64,000 bases of DNA, from contig NW_026110796.1 of NCBI RefSeq assembly GCF_024679095.1, forward strand, positions 1 through 64,000. Reading direction: 5' to 3'. This document shows positions 1 to 11,885 of this stretch, piece by piece (position 1 is the stretch's first letter; each line of letters starts with the position of its first letter). Under the pieces are notes generated by a model. It made no database searches, was not told the origin of the DNA, and saw only the letters and a list, made by a program, of their open reading frames with translations. Source of the stretch: Eriocheir sinensis. Lineage: Eukaryota; Arthropoda; Malacostraca; Decapoda; Varunidae. The translations under genes were made by a program, and so were the position numbers.

Positions 1-91
1 CAAGGCTTGTGTATAGTCCGGCAAATCTTAAGTAGCGGCTCTGACGTAGACAGCCCCCTAGACCCTGTTGCCGTCTCCAACTGACCTCGCA

Positions 92-92
<1 letters not shown>

Positions 93-150
<58 letters not shown>
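93..150. repeat. (CT)n then (GT)n microsatellite
   Basis: A run of CT dinucleotides passes into a short GT run inside the left arm of the inverted repeat. The matching place in the right arm is a GA run. Confidence 0.95.
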
Positions 151-203
151 AGAGAAAAGTGGGGTGTACTCTCATTCGGGGAGTATGGTGCACAACAATG
201 CAT

Positions 204-204
204 G

Positions 205-244
<40 letters not shown>

Positions 245-265
245 TAACAATAATAATAATAATAA
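204..265. repeat. (ATA)n microsatellite
   Basis: Trinucleotide ATA/AAT repeats with a few C interruptions, in the segment present only in the left arm of the inverted repeat. Confidence 0.95.
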
Positions 266-1723
266 ACCTCTTAAAAAAAACTGCACCAAGACTCTTTACC
301 CCTTGGGTGGTGTGGAAATAAGGTCAAAGTGTAATATTTTCATGTTCTTAGCGACCACTCCTTCCCCACTTCCTGGCCATCCCCAGCGGCACCTCACCAT
401 TCACCTGCATATGACTCATCAGAATTTGCTTGATGGTCCTGGCATTCCATATATAGATACAGTGTCCATATTTTATCATAATTATGCCATATGGCTGACA
501 TTGTATGGCAGATGGCAGACACACTAAAAATGGCAGAAATGCGATAATTAAAGCAGGCAGAGCAACAGGCAACTGCGGTGTGTTGGGTCGACTTGAGCTG
601 ACAACGCTGCGGTGGCAACGCTGCCGAGTGTTGTACAAATTTCTTTGTATTCGCTCACAGCTAGAGAATCAATCATACAAAAACATAGTTGTTTTTATAC
701 TACTATACATTTCAGCGGCGGACAAACGCTGTTTTTCGCAAATATCTCCTAAACGAATCGTTGGATCAGTATGATATTTCAGCACACTACCTTTAACACC
801 CGGACCTAATTTGTGGCTGACATACCATATTGCAATATGTGTTATGTTAGGAGTTTACTGACTGATATTAAGCCTAATCCAGTCATCATATCTAAGGTGT
901 TATACAGAATCGGACGAGTGTAGGGTACTCGTCTAACCCCTCCACCAACGCCCCGAACAACCCCCAGACCACTCCTTCCCTACCCCAATATTGCAGTATC
1001 CCCCTCCTCGTTTCCCTCTTCACCCCCCTACTCACACCATCCCCCTTCCCCAGCCCGAGGCTATGACTTGCAGAGGAAGGGTATAACTCATTGACTGCCG
1101 AGGCGCACCCAGGTGTTGTACAGTAATTATCAATGTGAAATACGTCTTGCCTCCATGGAATTGTACCATGCTCATAGTTAATAATCATATATATACATAT
1201 ACACCTACATAACATTCTAATATATAATACAGTGATGGGAGAAATAGGGAGGGACACAAGAGTGATGAGGGAGGCGAGGAGCTAGAAGGAGAAGAGGAGG
1301 GATAATGAGAGCGAGAAGGGGAGAAGTAGTTGTGGAATAGTTTGGGAGGGTGTTCGGGGGGCACACTTTCCTTCGAATGCGTCAACATGACTCGTCGGGT
1401 TTGTGTTATTTTTCACGAGTAAACTCCTCCCATAACACATATAGTAATGTGGTATGTTAGCCATAAATTAGGTCCGGACGATAATTGTAGTGTGCTGAAA
1501 TATCATACTGATCCAACGATTCGTTTAGGAGATATTTACGAAAAACAGCGTTTGTCCGCCGCTGAAATGTATAGTAGATTGAGAAAGAAAGAGAGAGAGA
1601 CACAGGGAGAGAGAGAGAGAGAAGGGTGTGAGAGGCATGGTACGCGAGGTCAGTTGGAGACAGCACCAGTGTCTAGCGGGCTGTCTACGTCAGAGCCGCC
1701 ACTTCAGAGTTGCCGGACTATAG

Positions 1724-2179
1724 TAGTCGTACAGGTCCCTCGCTCATGAGGATGACGGGGGAGGAGAAGGGTGAGGGAGGTGGAGAAAGGGGGAGAGGGG
1801 AGGGGTGTCAGGAGGGTGAGGAAGGATAAGGTGAGATAGGGCTTCTCTGTATGAAAGAGATGGGTGGGGAGGCGGGGTGTGTGCCGCTGAGAATGACGGG
1901 AAAGAAGAAGGGTGAAGGATGGAAAGAGGGCGGAGGGGGGGGGGGGGGATTAAAAATATCCAGAGTGGGTGGTGCGGGACGTACTGTACGGTGTAGAGTA
2001 AGGCACCGAGTGTAATTATACGTCTGGACTTCCGCTCGCTTGAAGGATAAAGAACACACGATTTAATTGAATAAGGAAGTTTCATGCGATCGTAATTATC
2101 GCGATGGAAACAAGTACAAGCAAAGTGGAGACGACTGTAATAGTGTGTACCAACTTCCTTTCGCTTGGTTTAGGACACG
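1724..2179. other. Gene-free, G-rich then unique
   Basis: GGGGAGG-type purine-rich DNA to about 1950, including a 12-14 G run near 1937, followed by unique sequence. No supported gene. Confidence 0.6.
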
Positions 2180-2182
2180 AGA

Positions 2183-2535
2183 GGTGGTGGCTGAGTGGTC
2201 AGCAGGCAAGCGGTGCGTCCAGAAGGACGCAGGTTCGCGTCCCGCCCGCCGCTACAATCAAGCTGGCAAATTTTCAGTCACCGCCGAGTGGCCGAAGACT
2301 ACCCTCGTGCTGTACTGAAGACCACCTATCAACCCGGACTCTAGCTTCTCTCTAAGAGATGATCAAAGTTGAGCTCCGGAGAGCAGCATAAGCAAAGCAA
2401 GATGGCGCCACTATAAACACTTACCTGCGCCATAGTGGGCTGTGGCTGACCACCAGGCCCCGCCAAGAAAGCCTACCGGCGCCATAGGCGAAATGTAAAA
2501 ACAAATAAATAAATAAATAAATAAATAATAAAAAG
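2183..2535 (+). mobile_element. tRNA-derived SINE, family A, full copy
   Basis: The head resembles a tRNA: an A-box-like GGCTGAGTGG segment and a B-box-like GGTTCGCGTCC segment near 2231. A roughly 200 bp body follows, then the signature CTACCGGCGCCATAGGCG and an (AAAT)n tail. A second copy is at 61551-61905 and a 3' fragment at 53430-53546, so this is a dispersed family. Such elements are transcribed by RNA polymerase III and moved by a LINE partner; the partner is not identified here. Confidence 0.85.
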
Positions 2536-2599
2536 AGTCTGGACAACGTAATAATGTGTACCAACGTCCTTTCGCTTGTAAGATTTAAAACACGGGACA

Positions 2600-3880
2600 C
2601 AGTGATGATGTAATTGATTGAGGAAGTTTGAAAGCGATCAGAACTGTCACAAAGGAAGTTCTTTGAAGCGCAAGGAACGTGGAGACGATAGAGGCACGGA
2701 GGCCGAGTCTTCTTTGGGGAGTAGTACACTCGCAAAGGAAGGGGAAGGGGAAGGGGAGGCGATAGGGGGACGGGGAACTATAGCGGGACGAGATCTAACA
2801 GCCGTAGAATTAATCTCCCCCATTCCCGTTCCCTTCCCTTCCCTTTTTCTTGGCCATAACCCGTAGTGTAAAGCGTCCCCATGTGGTTGGGGTTGCTTTA
2901 CGTTACCCCGTGAGGGTGCGGATGGGGTGGGAAAAATGTTGACTCCGCGGGGCAGAGAGCAGGACATCTTCGGCTTTTCCTTCGTATATTTCATGAGTAA
3001 ATAGTGTGCTATTTGTTATTATAGAAGGACATATATTGAAAAGTATCATAATATTTTTATGACTGATATTATATCGCAAACTTTGCTAAAGTTAATATAT
3101 ATCTTTTAGTTTGTAAAGACTCTGGTGTTTCCATTTGATTGTAAACGTACAGTTATTCCTGAAGATTCATTTATAATTGTCCCCAAGAATGGCAAAAGAC
3201 GGCAGATTGATAACTAAACATGGCATTATTATGGGAATACTTAACATATACCATAAAAAATAGCATTTCTTGGCGACCACCTTGATTTAAGACAAAAATG
3301 CCATAAATGACACGACCTGGCAACCCCTATGTGGCTGCCCAGGTGTGTGTGACCAGTCATGGATACCAACCTGTCTCATAAATTAACTTACCCGCGTTAC
3401 TTGTTATTTACTTGTAGATCAACAACGGTATTGTTTTGTTTTATGATATATAATGTATATGAATACAATGGTGTGTGAAAAATGCATTATTTATCTCGTT
3501 TTCTGTAATTATTGGTTTGAAAGTGCTGCCAACATTATTATGACGTGCAGATTGGTCCCTCATATCTGTCCCGGGGATGGGAAGGTGACGGGGCGGATTG
3601 TCCATACCCCAGTCCCGCGTATGGGGATGGGGACGAGAAGGGAATGGGGAAGACTAACACTATGGTCGTAAGTCTTCTAAGGGATGGAGTACACTGGCAA
3701 AGGAAGCTCAAGTAGCAAGGGACAAGATCACGATAGAGCCTTGGGGGCCGAGTCTTCTTGGGGTGGAGGAGGAGGGAAAAAGTGTGCACTTTCGTGCTGG
3801 GAAGTGGGGTGCCGGAAACAAGGTAGAGAGGGAGGGGTGCCGGAAACAAGGTAGAGAGGGAGGGGTGCTGAGGGGAGTGT
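2600..3880. other. Gene-free dispersed-repeat DNA
   Basis: Two related stretches (about 2650-2720 and 3700-3760) share an AGGAAG...GGCCGAGTCTTCTT core, so a diverged repeat is present twice. The rest is AT-rich (3000-3540) or G-rich. No supported coding sequence. Confidence 0.5.
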
Positions 3881-3884
3881 TTCT

Positions 3885-4880
3885 TGTCCCCAGCCGCCTG
3901 CCTCACCCTCCCTCACTCCCTCCTTTTTCCCTTTGTTTTCCCTCCCTCCCTTGCATCTCCCTCCGTCTTTTTTTTCTCTTCGTCTTCTTCCAATCATGTA
4001 TCCCTCCTATCTACATCTCTCCCTTCTCTTACCTTCACTTTTTTCCCTCCTTTTTCTCCTCTCTCTTGCGTCTCCTTCCTCCTCCCTATCCTCCCTTCTT
4101 TTTTCTCATCCTCCTCTTCCCTTCATCCTTTTCCCTTCGTTTCCCTTCTCTTCCTGTCACTTCTCCTTTCTCTCCCCTTCATATCTCTTCCTTCTCTTCT
4201 CTCATCATTATCTTTCTGTGCACTCCTTTCGTTTTCTCTCCTTTTCTTTATCTTCCTCCTCTTCCCTTCACCTTCTTTCCTTCTCTCCCCTGCATCTTTC
4301 TCTCTCCGTCTCTCCTCCTGTAGCAGTCACCGCTGAAAGCCGTGTGCTCTCCTTCCCGGTGACTAAGAAAATGGAGTGCGGCAGCACACTCTATATATTT
4401 TGTTATTGATGTCCCTTGTCTTGTCTCTCGGCTCTTTCTGTCTTTCGTATTGCGTCTCAATTGTTTATATATTGTTTCTCGTTTACCCTCTACTGTCTGT
4501 CCTCGTCCTGCTATACATTCCTTCTACACATTGTTTCACAGATACACCAACTTAAATGTTTCTAAAACTACACTACAACTACACAAACGCATACACAAAC
4601 AAACACCTTATCTATGTGCTGTGCTTGTCTTAATGGCCTGTGTATGTTTTTATGAATAAAGTAACCCTGGCGGATATGAGTTTCTCTACCCGTGAACCAA
4701 TTAGCACTTAGAACACTCGCTACCACCAACACTCCCTCCTTCCCTCTTTCTTACACCCTACATTCTTTTTCTCTTCGTCCTCTTCCCTTCATCTCCCTCC
4801 TTCTCTTTCTTCATCTTCCATCTTCTTCTCTTCCCTTCATCTCTTTCTCTATTTCTCTCCATCTCCCCCTCTCCCTTCTT
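3885..4880. repeat. Polypyrimidine low-complexity tract
   Basis: About 1 kb of almost uninterrupted C/T on the plus strand (3885-4320 and 4730-4880 densest). It yields spurious Ser/Pro/Leu/Phe-rich reading frames in all three frames. I see no gene in it. Confidence 0.85.
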
Positions 4881-4898
4881 TTTCTTTTTTCCTTTTCC

Positions 4899-5120
4899 TT
4901 CCGGTGTTTTTGCGTGTGATTTGGCTGTTTCCGAGTGTTCTTCGTGGGTTTCAGGGTTTCAATGTGTTGTTTTTCCGGTGTTTTTGCGTGTGATTTGGCT
5001 GTTTCCTAGTATTCTACGTGGGTTTCAGAGCGTTTCGAGTGTGTTGTTGTGTTTCCGGTGTTTTTCCGCGTGATTTGGCTGTTTCCGAGTGTTTTACGTG
5101 GGTTTCAGAGTGTTTCGAGC
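4899..5120. repeat. Tandem minisatellite, about 75 bp unit
   Basis: A unit containing TTCCGGTGTTTTTGCGTG, GATTTGGCTGTTTCC and CGTGGGTTTCAG is repeated nearly three times with a few substitutions. It is followed by C/T-rich DNA. Confidence 0.85.
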
Positions 5121-5470
5121 CCCCCCACCCTCGCTCACCTCACCTCCTTTCTGCTCCTCCTCACTACAAATCCCCTAGAGGATTAGCCCTTTCTACCCCT
5201 CCCTCACCTCCACATATTTCTAAGCCCCCCCCCCTCGCTAACCTCACCTCACATCCTATTTACCCACCCCTTCACCCACCTCACCTGACCTCTTACCTAA
5301 CCCTCCTTGATCTCACACACCTCACTCATCTCCTCTCTTCCCCCCTCTTCACTCACCTCACATTCTTCCTACTCCTCCTCTCTCTCACTTTTCCTCCTTT
5401 ACTAAACCCCCTCTCACTCACCTCACCTCCTTTCCTAATCCCCTTCACTCTGTGTTTTTATCTCTTTCAT
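5121..5470. repeat. CCTCACCT-rich pyrimidine tract
   Basis: Imperfect repeats of CTCACCTCAC-type motifs on the plus strand, directly upstream of LINE copy 1. No supported gene. Confidence 0.75.
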
Positions 5471-5501
5471 TTCAGGCAATCATTAATCACTTTCAGCTAA
5501 G

Positions 5502-6200
5502 ATAGCGCCTAAGAAGTGCAGTACTTGTAACGGTAGCTCCTCAGCTCACTTTTTTACAGGGCGTTCTACTGTCTGTCGACTGTGTCTCTCCAGGCAGCAT
5601 CTCGAGACAAGACTGCAGGAGCAAGAAGAGAAGATGGAAGCAGGTCAGAATAAAATTATAGAACTTTCTCGCACTGTTGCCTCCTTGCAGGAATTCATCC
5701 AGGCTAATGTTGCTGTGGTGCCAAACCCTTCTCCAACCGCCCCCTTGCCCTCAGCGGTACCGTCGACACCAGCGGACAACACCACGCAGCGGGAGGGTGG
5801 TAGTGGCACCGCCCATGATGGCCTCACCGTCGTGAATGGAGGAGCCAAACCAGCCAGACAAGCAATTTATCCTGTTCATTGCTTCGACAGGTTTGCCATT
5901 CTGGAGGAGGAGGACGAGCAGGAGAGCACCTTCCTGGTGGGTGACTCCGTGACTCGCCAGCAGGTCGTTGAGTTCTGCGGCAGAGTTCCTCGTCGAAGAC
6001 GGAACTATTGCTATTCTGGTGCTGGGATCGACGATATACCTGCTGCTCTTGAGGACAAAGTGAGCTCTTCCACAGGGACGGAATACACCTGTCTCCCATT
6101 GGGGCAGCCAGATTCGGAAAGCTCCTCAACGACGCAATACGTGACACCCGATCAAAAAACGACTCTCAGCCACGTCCCTCCACCCCACCCGTGTAAATAG
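5502..6200 (+). pseudogene. CR1-like LINE ORF1 (zinc-binding plus SGNH esterase), broken
   Basis: ORF1 proteins of this group bind RNA and often end in an SGNH-type esterase. The frame is open from about 5502, where the codon before GCGCCTAAGAAG is ATA. An ATG-to-ATA loss of the start is likely, and the next ATG is at 5634. A Cys-rich N-terminus (CX2C ... CX2C, 5517-5590) is followed by a linker and then LVGDSVTRQQV near 5932-5965, matching the esterase block I motif. Compared with the copy at 24.8 kb, sequence between block I and the C-terminal DGLHLSPIG block is deleted. That last block is read in the wrong frame here (about 6075-6110). The protein is therefore non-functional. Confidence 0.8.
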
Positions 6201-6239
6201 ACGCCATGCATCGCAACAAACCCGTAACCGTGATCCCGC

Positions 6240-9030
6240 AAGTACCACAACTCTATTACCAAGCCTCTAGATAACTTAAAAATCCTTAGTTTCAATGCGC
6301 GTAGCCTAAGAAATAAATTTAATGATCTGAGATGTCTTGCTCTAACAAAAAATTTTGACATAATTGCTATAACCGAAACATTTATCGACACCACAAATAT
6401 TGATTTAAGTTCCGAATACAACATGGATGGTTACAGACTCTTAAACAAAGATCGTGTAAACCGTAGAGGCGGTGGCGTCGCCCTTTTTGTCAAAAGCTAT
6501 TTGCAATCCACTGACAAAACACCAAGAAACAGTAACGTTGAACATTTGTGCGTGCGAGTAAACATTGCAAAAGTCATCTACAGGCCTTCCGGGCAATCAC
6601 TCGATGATGACCTCGAAATGTACAGCGTTTTAAGGCAGTCACTTAATAACAACGACTCACTGATGTTAGGAGACTTTAACCTCCCCCATATCGACTGGGC
6701 GACACTGTCAGGTACAGAAGGCGAGTCACATAGAATGATCGAATATCTAGAAGAAAATTATCTGAGCCAAATGGATTCTGAACCAACTCGACAAAATAAC
6801 ATACTCGACCTTGTTATAACGACCCAAAATATCCTAGTCAGTAATGTCACGGTAGGAGAACACCTCGGTTCTTGCGATCATGAATTAGTGCGCGTCGACA
6901 TTAGAGATCAAACATCAGTGACTGAAAATAAAGTAAAGGTGCCCAATTTCAAAAGAGCTAACTTTGTAGAAATCCGACAAAAACTAACAGAAATACAACA
7001 ATCAGATGACGCCAATACAGAGGAAGCCTGGCTAAGCTTTCAAAATCACTTACTCACTCAGCAGAACTCATTCGTCCCCTTGTGCGAGAAGCGAATTAAC
7101 ACTAATAAAAGCCCACCTTGGTTTAATAGCGAAATTAAACACTCAGTCAAGGAGAGAAAATTGATTTACAGGTTAAAGAAAGAACAAAGCACACCCGAAA
7201 ACATTAGATTTTATAATGATGCCAATCGACGAGTAAAAAGATTAGTATGTCAGGCAAAGCGTAGATATGAAGAAAATACTGCAGCCAACTGTAGAAATAA
7301 TCCGAAATCCTTCTTCAGTTACATAAACAACAGAAAGGCGATCAGAAGTGGAATTGGACCTTTAACAAACAGCGACGGTGCACTAGTGACTAACAGCCAA
7401 CCCATTGCAAACCTCTTAAACAATTACTTTTCCTCGGTGTTTAACACCGACAGTCTTCCTCCCACTACCACCAACACCAGTACTAATGTAAATCTCGAGC
7501 ATGCATTGCCTAATTTTGAAATAACAACCGATGAAGTCCTTAAAGCTCTCCATTCACTTAAAACAAATAAAAGTCCCGGACCCGATAAAGTATATCCTAT
7601 ACTGCTTAAAGAAACAAAGAGCGAAATACTCTCCTCCCTCACAACCGTATTCAATATATCCTTGCGACAAGGCATCGTCCCTTCTGATTGGAAAAAGGCT
7701 AACGTGACACCGATTTTTTAGGAAAGGAGACAAAAAAATACCAGGTAACTACCGACCCATTAGTCTAACTTCAATTGTAGGTAAGCTACTTGAGAGCATA
7801 ATTAAAGACAAAATTGTGAGTTACCTCGAAAGCCACTCATTAATTGGGTATTCACAACATGGCTTCCGTAACAAAAGATCCTGCCTATCAAACCTGTTGA
7901 CCTTTTATAACGACCTCTTCTCAGTTTATGACGTAACTAAATCATTGGACATAGCCTATCTTGATATCCAGAAAGCATATGATGAAGTCCCACATCATAA
8001 ATTACTTTATAGATTAAAGCAAATAGGTATTGACGGTCAAGTAAACCAATGGATCGCGAATTGGTTAAGCAACAGACAACAAAGAGTTGTGAGTGACGGA
8101 TTTAACTCAGAGTGGGCGCCGGTCACTAGTGGCGTCCCACAGGGTTCTGTTCTTGGCCCAGTGCTCTTCATTATTTACATCAACGACGTGGATGTTGGAC
8201 TCAATAATCGCATTAGTAAATTTGCAGACGACACAAAGATTGGTAACTTGATTCTCACTGACGAAGACAGGCAAAGCCTCCAAGAGGATTTGCACAAAAT
8301 TACAGCTTGGTCGGAGAGATGGGAGATGCTCTTTATTGTAGACAAGTGCCGGGTCCTTCAAGTTGGAACAAGAAATAAGAAGTTCGATTACGAAATGCGC
8401 GGCGTTAAACTCACAAGCGTTCAATGCGTTAAGGACCTGGGGGTCAAAATCGCGTCAAACCTCAAATTCTCAAATCAATGCATCGATGCAGCAAATAAAG
8501 CGAACACAATGTTGGGCTTCATTAAAAGAAACTTTTTATTCAAGAATAAAGATGTAATACCTCCGCTCTACAATAGTTTAGTCAGACCCCACTTGGAATA
8601 TGCAGTACAGTTTTGGTCTCCTCACCATGCAAAGGACATTGCTAAATTAGAAGGTGTTCAGCGTCGGGCAACAAAAATGATCCCTTCCTTGCGCAACAAA
8701 TCCTACTAAGAAAGGCTTTTCACCCTTAACATGTTCTCTCTTGAGAAACGTCGCCTCCGAGGAAAACTGATCGAATGTTTTAAAATACTTAATAGTTTCA
8801 CGAATGTAGACAGAACAAAATTGTTTATGATCGATGACACTTTGCGAACGAGGAACAATGGCATAAAACTCATATGTAGACGAGTAAATTCAGACTGCAC
8901 CAATTTTTTCTTCACCAACGTTGTAGTGCGAGAATGGAATAAGCTCCCACCGTCAGTGGTCCAGTGTAACACGATTGACTCCTTTAAAAATAAACTCGAC
9001 CGTCACTTCCTTGAACTTAATATTAACTAG
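6240..9030 (+). pseudogene. CR1-like LINE ORF2 (endonuclease-reverse transcriptase), broken
   Basis: ORF2 nicks target DNA with an APE-like endonuclease and copies the element RNA with its reverse transcriptase. The endonuclease begins near 6273 (ILSFNARSLRN), with TET near 6376 and GDFNLPHIDW near 6670. The RT palm has GVPQGSVLGP near 8130 and KFADDTK near 8218, so the catalytic Asp pair is intact. Lesions seen by comparison with copy 2 are a 1-bp loss near 6248, a 21-bp in-frame deletion near 6577, a frameshift with TAG at 7719 and a TAA nonsense codon at 8707 (GAA in copies 2 and 3). It ends in LNIN at 9030. Confidence 0.9.
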
Positions 9031-9149
9031 AGTAGAAAAGCAACGTTTTGGAGCCATCTGATTAATGTAGATTCACTTAGGTTTAAGGACAGACCACCTA
9101 GTTTGGACCATGGGGTCTGTGTGGTCTGATTTTCTATGTAATTCTAAGT

Positions 9150-9215
9150 AATTCCTCCTCCTCCTCCTCCTTCGTACACAGTGATTACTTTACATAATGC
9201 ATGGAAGGAGGAACC

Positions 9216-9248
<33 letters not shown>
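9150..9248. repeat. (TCC)n and (GA)n microsatellites
   Basis: A (TCC)6-type tract lies at the 3' junction of LINE copy 1, followed about 50 bp later by a GA dinucleotide run at 9220-9248. Confidence 0.9.
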
Positions 9249-9251
<3 letters not shown>

Positions 9252-9559
9252 CTCCTGAGGTTATCTATTTGCCTTGCGGGGAACGGAAAAGTCAACGGTA
9301 ATGAAGTTTTCTTTATAATAACGAACCTCAGGACAGCAGACGAGTTTTTGCGATGTTGTTTCTTCGTATAATTAATGTTTTTTGTGGCGACGGTGTTAAT
9401 TTGAGGGTTGGGGCGAGACGGGAAGTATGTGGTACCGTACGAGGAAAGATGGAGGGGGATAGAAAAGAGAAAGGAAAGGAGATCAGAAAGAGATGATGGG
9501 GGAAAGGAGAGGAAAGCTGTAAGTGTGTGTTCTCCGTCTGTTCATATTCTTAAACCTTT

Positions 9560-9690
9560 CCTCGCCCAAGCACACACACTTGACAAGACTTTCGTAGGAG
9601 TTGTGGGCATTTCCAGAGGTAACTTTATGACCCTGGTGGTAGTGCGACTCTTCTTCTGTACCGTGAATGTGAAAGCAATGAAAATCCGAT
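9560..9690 (+). repeat. Dispersed repeat, CTTTCGTAGGAGTTGTGGGC family
   Basis: Shares the core CTTTCGTAGGAGTTGTGGGC and a following TTTATGACCCTGGTGGTAGT with copies at about 12570-12775, 48005-48400 and 53090-53270. No coding capacity seen. Confidence 0.75.
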
Positions 9691-9698
9691 TGGTCTCT

Positions 9699-9826
<128 letters not shown>

Positions 9827-10139
9827 GTGGCTGTACCTGTTAAAACTTGACTGTGTGACGCGACCAAGGGCAGGGTGGGGAGGGAGGGCATCACGTGCAT
9901 GTAACAAACAAAACATTGCCGTAAAAAGTCGTAAATAGATGTAAAAAGACTTAAATTGTATAAGGGACGTAAAGTGTAAGCTTACTGATATCAGACATTC
10001 TCGTCCCTGGTTCTAAACACATCTTATGAACGTAGTCTGATGTGAGTCTTTCAATGAGTTTCAGACAATTGCTGAACTGTAAACAAACGCACGTGCTAAG
10101 AGAGTGGCAGGCGAAGGTCACGCGAACAGTGCCAACAAC

Positions 10140-10720
10140 ATGAATGATGAAGGGAAGAGGAGGGAGGGCTCAAGGGAAGAGGAGGGAGTGATGAAGGGAA
10201 GAGGAGGGAGGGTTCAAGGGAAGAGGAGGGAGTGATGAAGGGAAGAGGAGGGAGGGTTCAAGGGAAGAGGGAGTGATGAAGGGAAGAGGATGGAGGGATC
10301 AAGGGAAGAGGAGGGAGTGATGAAGTGTAGAGGAGTGAGTGATGAAGGGTAGAGGTGTGAGTGATGAAGGGAAGAGGAGGGAGTGATGAAGAGAAGAGGA
10401 GGGAGTGATGAAGGGAAGAGGAGGGAGTGATGAAGGGAAGATGAGGGAGTGATGAAGGGAAGAGCAGGGAGTGATGAAGGGAAGAGGAGGGAGTGATGAA
10501 GAGGAGAGGAGGGAGTGATGAAGGGGAGAGGAGTACAAAGGAAAAGCAAACAACAACAGACCTCTTGGTCCTTACAAGGCGGAGGGAGGGATGAAGGGAA
10601 GAGGAGGAAGGGATAAAAGGAAGAGGAGGGAGATATGAAGGGAACAGGAGGGAATGATGAAGGGAAGGGAAAGAGATGAAGGGAAGAGGAGAGATGAAGG
10701 GAAGAAAGAAGAAAAATATA
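10140..10720. repeat. Purine-rich minisatellite, about 22 bp unit
   Basis: The unit GATGAAGGGAAGAGGAGGGAGT recurs many times with small changes, interrupted at about 10530-10585 by a unique stretch. The plus strand is almost pure purine. The reading frames across it are artefacts. Confidence 0.92.
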
Positions 10721-11619
10721 TAAAGTGGGAAATGATGTTTGTCGTTTTTAGTGACGTACGCCAACACATCCTTGACTTGACGCCTCGTGGACATTTTCTC
10801 TCGGTTGTTGGCGGATGTGACGTCATGGCGCTCACTGACGGTCCGCCACTCACGAGGCTGTGAGTGTTTCCCCGCGGGCCACGGTCTCCATTGCCTTGCT
10901 GTCCCACGCCAACACATCCCGTGGAGATTCGAGCAGGACACTCATGGCCCACAGATAGCGACATTTTCCCCATGACCTTTGATGGTGAAGTGCCCCGTAA
11001 ATAATCTATAAATAGGAATGTTGAGTGCTCACGAATACATCTTGTTGTTAGTTCCGTCTCGATATATATAACTTGTCTGTGTTTAAGAAAGAAAAATATA
11101 CAGGTTTGACACGTAGCAGGGAGTATAGTTCGATAATTTCCGGTTCAGAAAAAAGAGATACAGGCAGTTTCTGGAAGTGACCAAGTACCAGTTAATTTAA
11201 GCTTTAGAAGTAAAAAAAAGATTCAGCCATTGTTTCATTAACAGAATACCGTAGTAATATAGCGTTGCAAACTGTAGTCCTGCGTATGTTAGTGTCTACC
11301 AGGGAGCGCTTCACAGGGAGGCCAGGTACGGGAGTGTTCAACGGGAATATCTATCTCTCTCTATCTATCTTCGTGTCAGTACCACTCAGAGGACCGAAAG
11401 AAGGTTAGATACGGGCGTGTTAGTGTCAGTAGGCCAAGGAGAGGATCACAGGGAAGGCGTGTTAGTGTTAGTAATAGCACTGAGAATAAGACAGGTAGGT
11501 TAGTTACGGGGTTGTGAGTGTCTTCACCACTCACGGGATCAAAGAGAGGTCAGGTAGAGGCCTGGCTGGGGATGGCAGACCGAGATTAAAGGTTCCGAGG
11601 CACAGTCCGTCGTGTGTTT
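10721..11619. other. Gene-free; related GTTAGTGTC/CAGGGAGG blocks
   Basis: From about 11280 a block with TTAGTGTCTACCAGGGAGCG recurs in diverged form several times up to about 12000 (GTTAGTGTCAGTAGG, GTCAGTACCACTCAGAGGACC). This suggests an old tandem array. No gene seen. Confidence 0.5.
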
Positions 11620-11885
11620 TATCAACAGAGTGATCGAATGTTACAAGATTAATCGTGTATATATTTTAGCAACCAATCATATAAGTCGTGTTTCAGCAAT
11701 AGAACAGTGGTCGAAAGTTGCAAGATTAATCGTGTATATATTTCAGCAACCAGTCATATAAGTCGTGTTTCAGCAATAGAACAGTGGTCGAATGTTGCAA
11801 GATTAATCGTGTATTTCAGCAACCAATCATAATAGTTGTGTTTCAGCAATAGAACAGTGATCGAGTGTTGCAAAATTATTAGTAC
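11620..11885. repeat. Minisatellite, about 79 bp unit, just over 3 copies
   Basis: Each unit contains TCGAATGTTGCAAGATTAATCG, TTTCAGCAACCAATCATA and TTTCAGCAATAGAACAGTG. The third unit has a short internal deletion. Confidence 0.88.

Larger units (their letters stand above)
12..1723. repeat. Long imperfect inverted repeat (foldback-like)
   Basis: Two arms face each other. The outer part at about 12-92 is the reverse complement of about 1636-1723, and the inner part at about 703-871 is the reverse complement of about 1418-1578. Both arms carry a CT/GA microsatellite between outer and inner parts. The left arm has an extra stretch of roughly 550 bp (about 150-700), including an AAT-type microsatellite, that the right arm lacks. 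The centre (872-1417) shows no recognised coding sequence. The structure fits a foldback or TIR-type DNA transposon, but I see no transposase. Confidence 0.75.
5475..9165 (+). mobile_element. CR1-like non-LTR retrotransposon, copy 1
   Basis: A near full-length element with ORF1 (5502-6200) and ORF2 (about 6250-9030). Its 3' end carries the same GGACAGACCACC...GGTCTGTGTGGTCTGATTTTCTATGTAA signature as copies at 24.8-28.15 kb and 48.75-51.04 kb. The tail is a short AAT/TCTATGTAA-type repeat rather than poly(A), as expected of CR1-like elements, and it abuts a (TCC)n tract at 9150. The many lesions listed under its ORFs mark it as inactive. Confidence 0.9.

Noticed and set aside
3763..4409. Ser/Pro/Phe-rich frames of 150-186 residues
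   Set aside because: All three frames are open because the DNA is a polypyrimidine tract; no domain and no codon bias.
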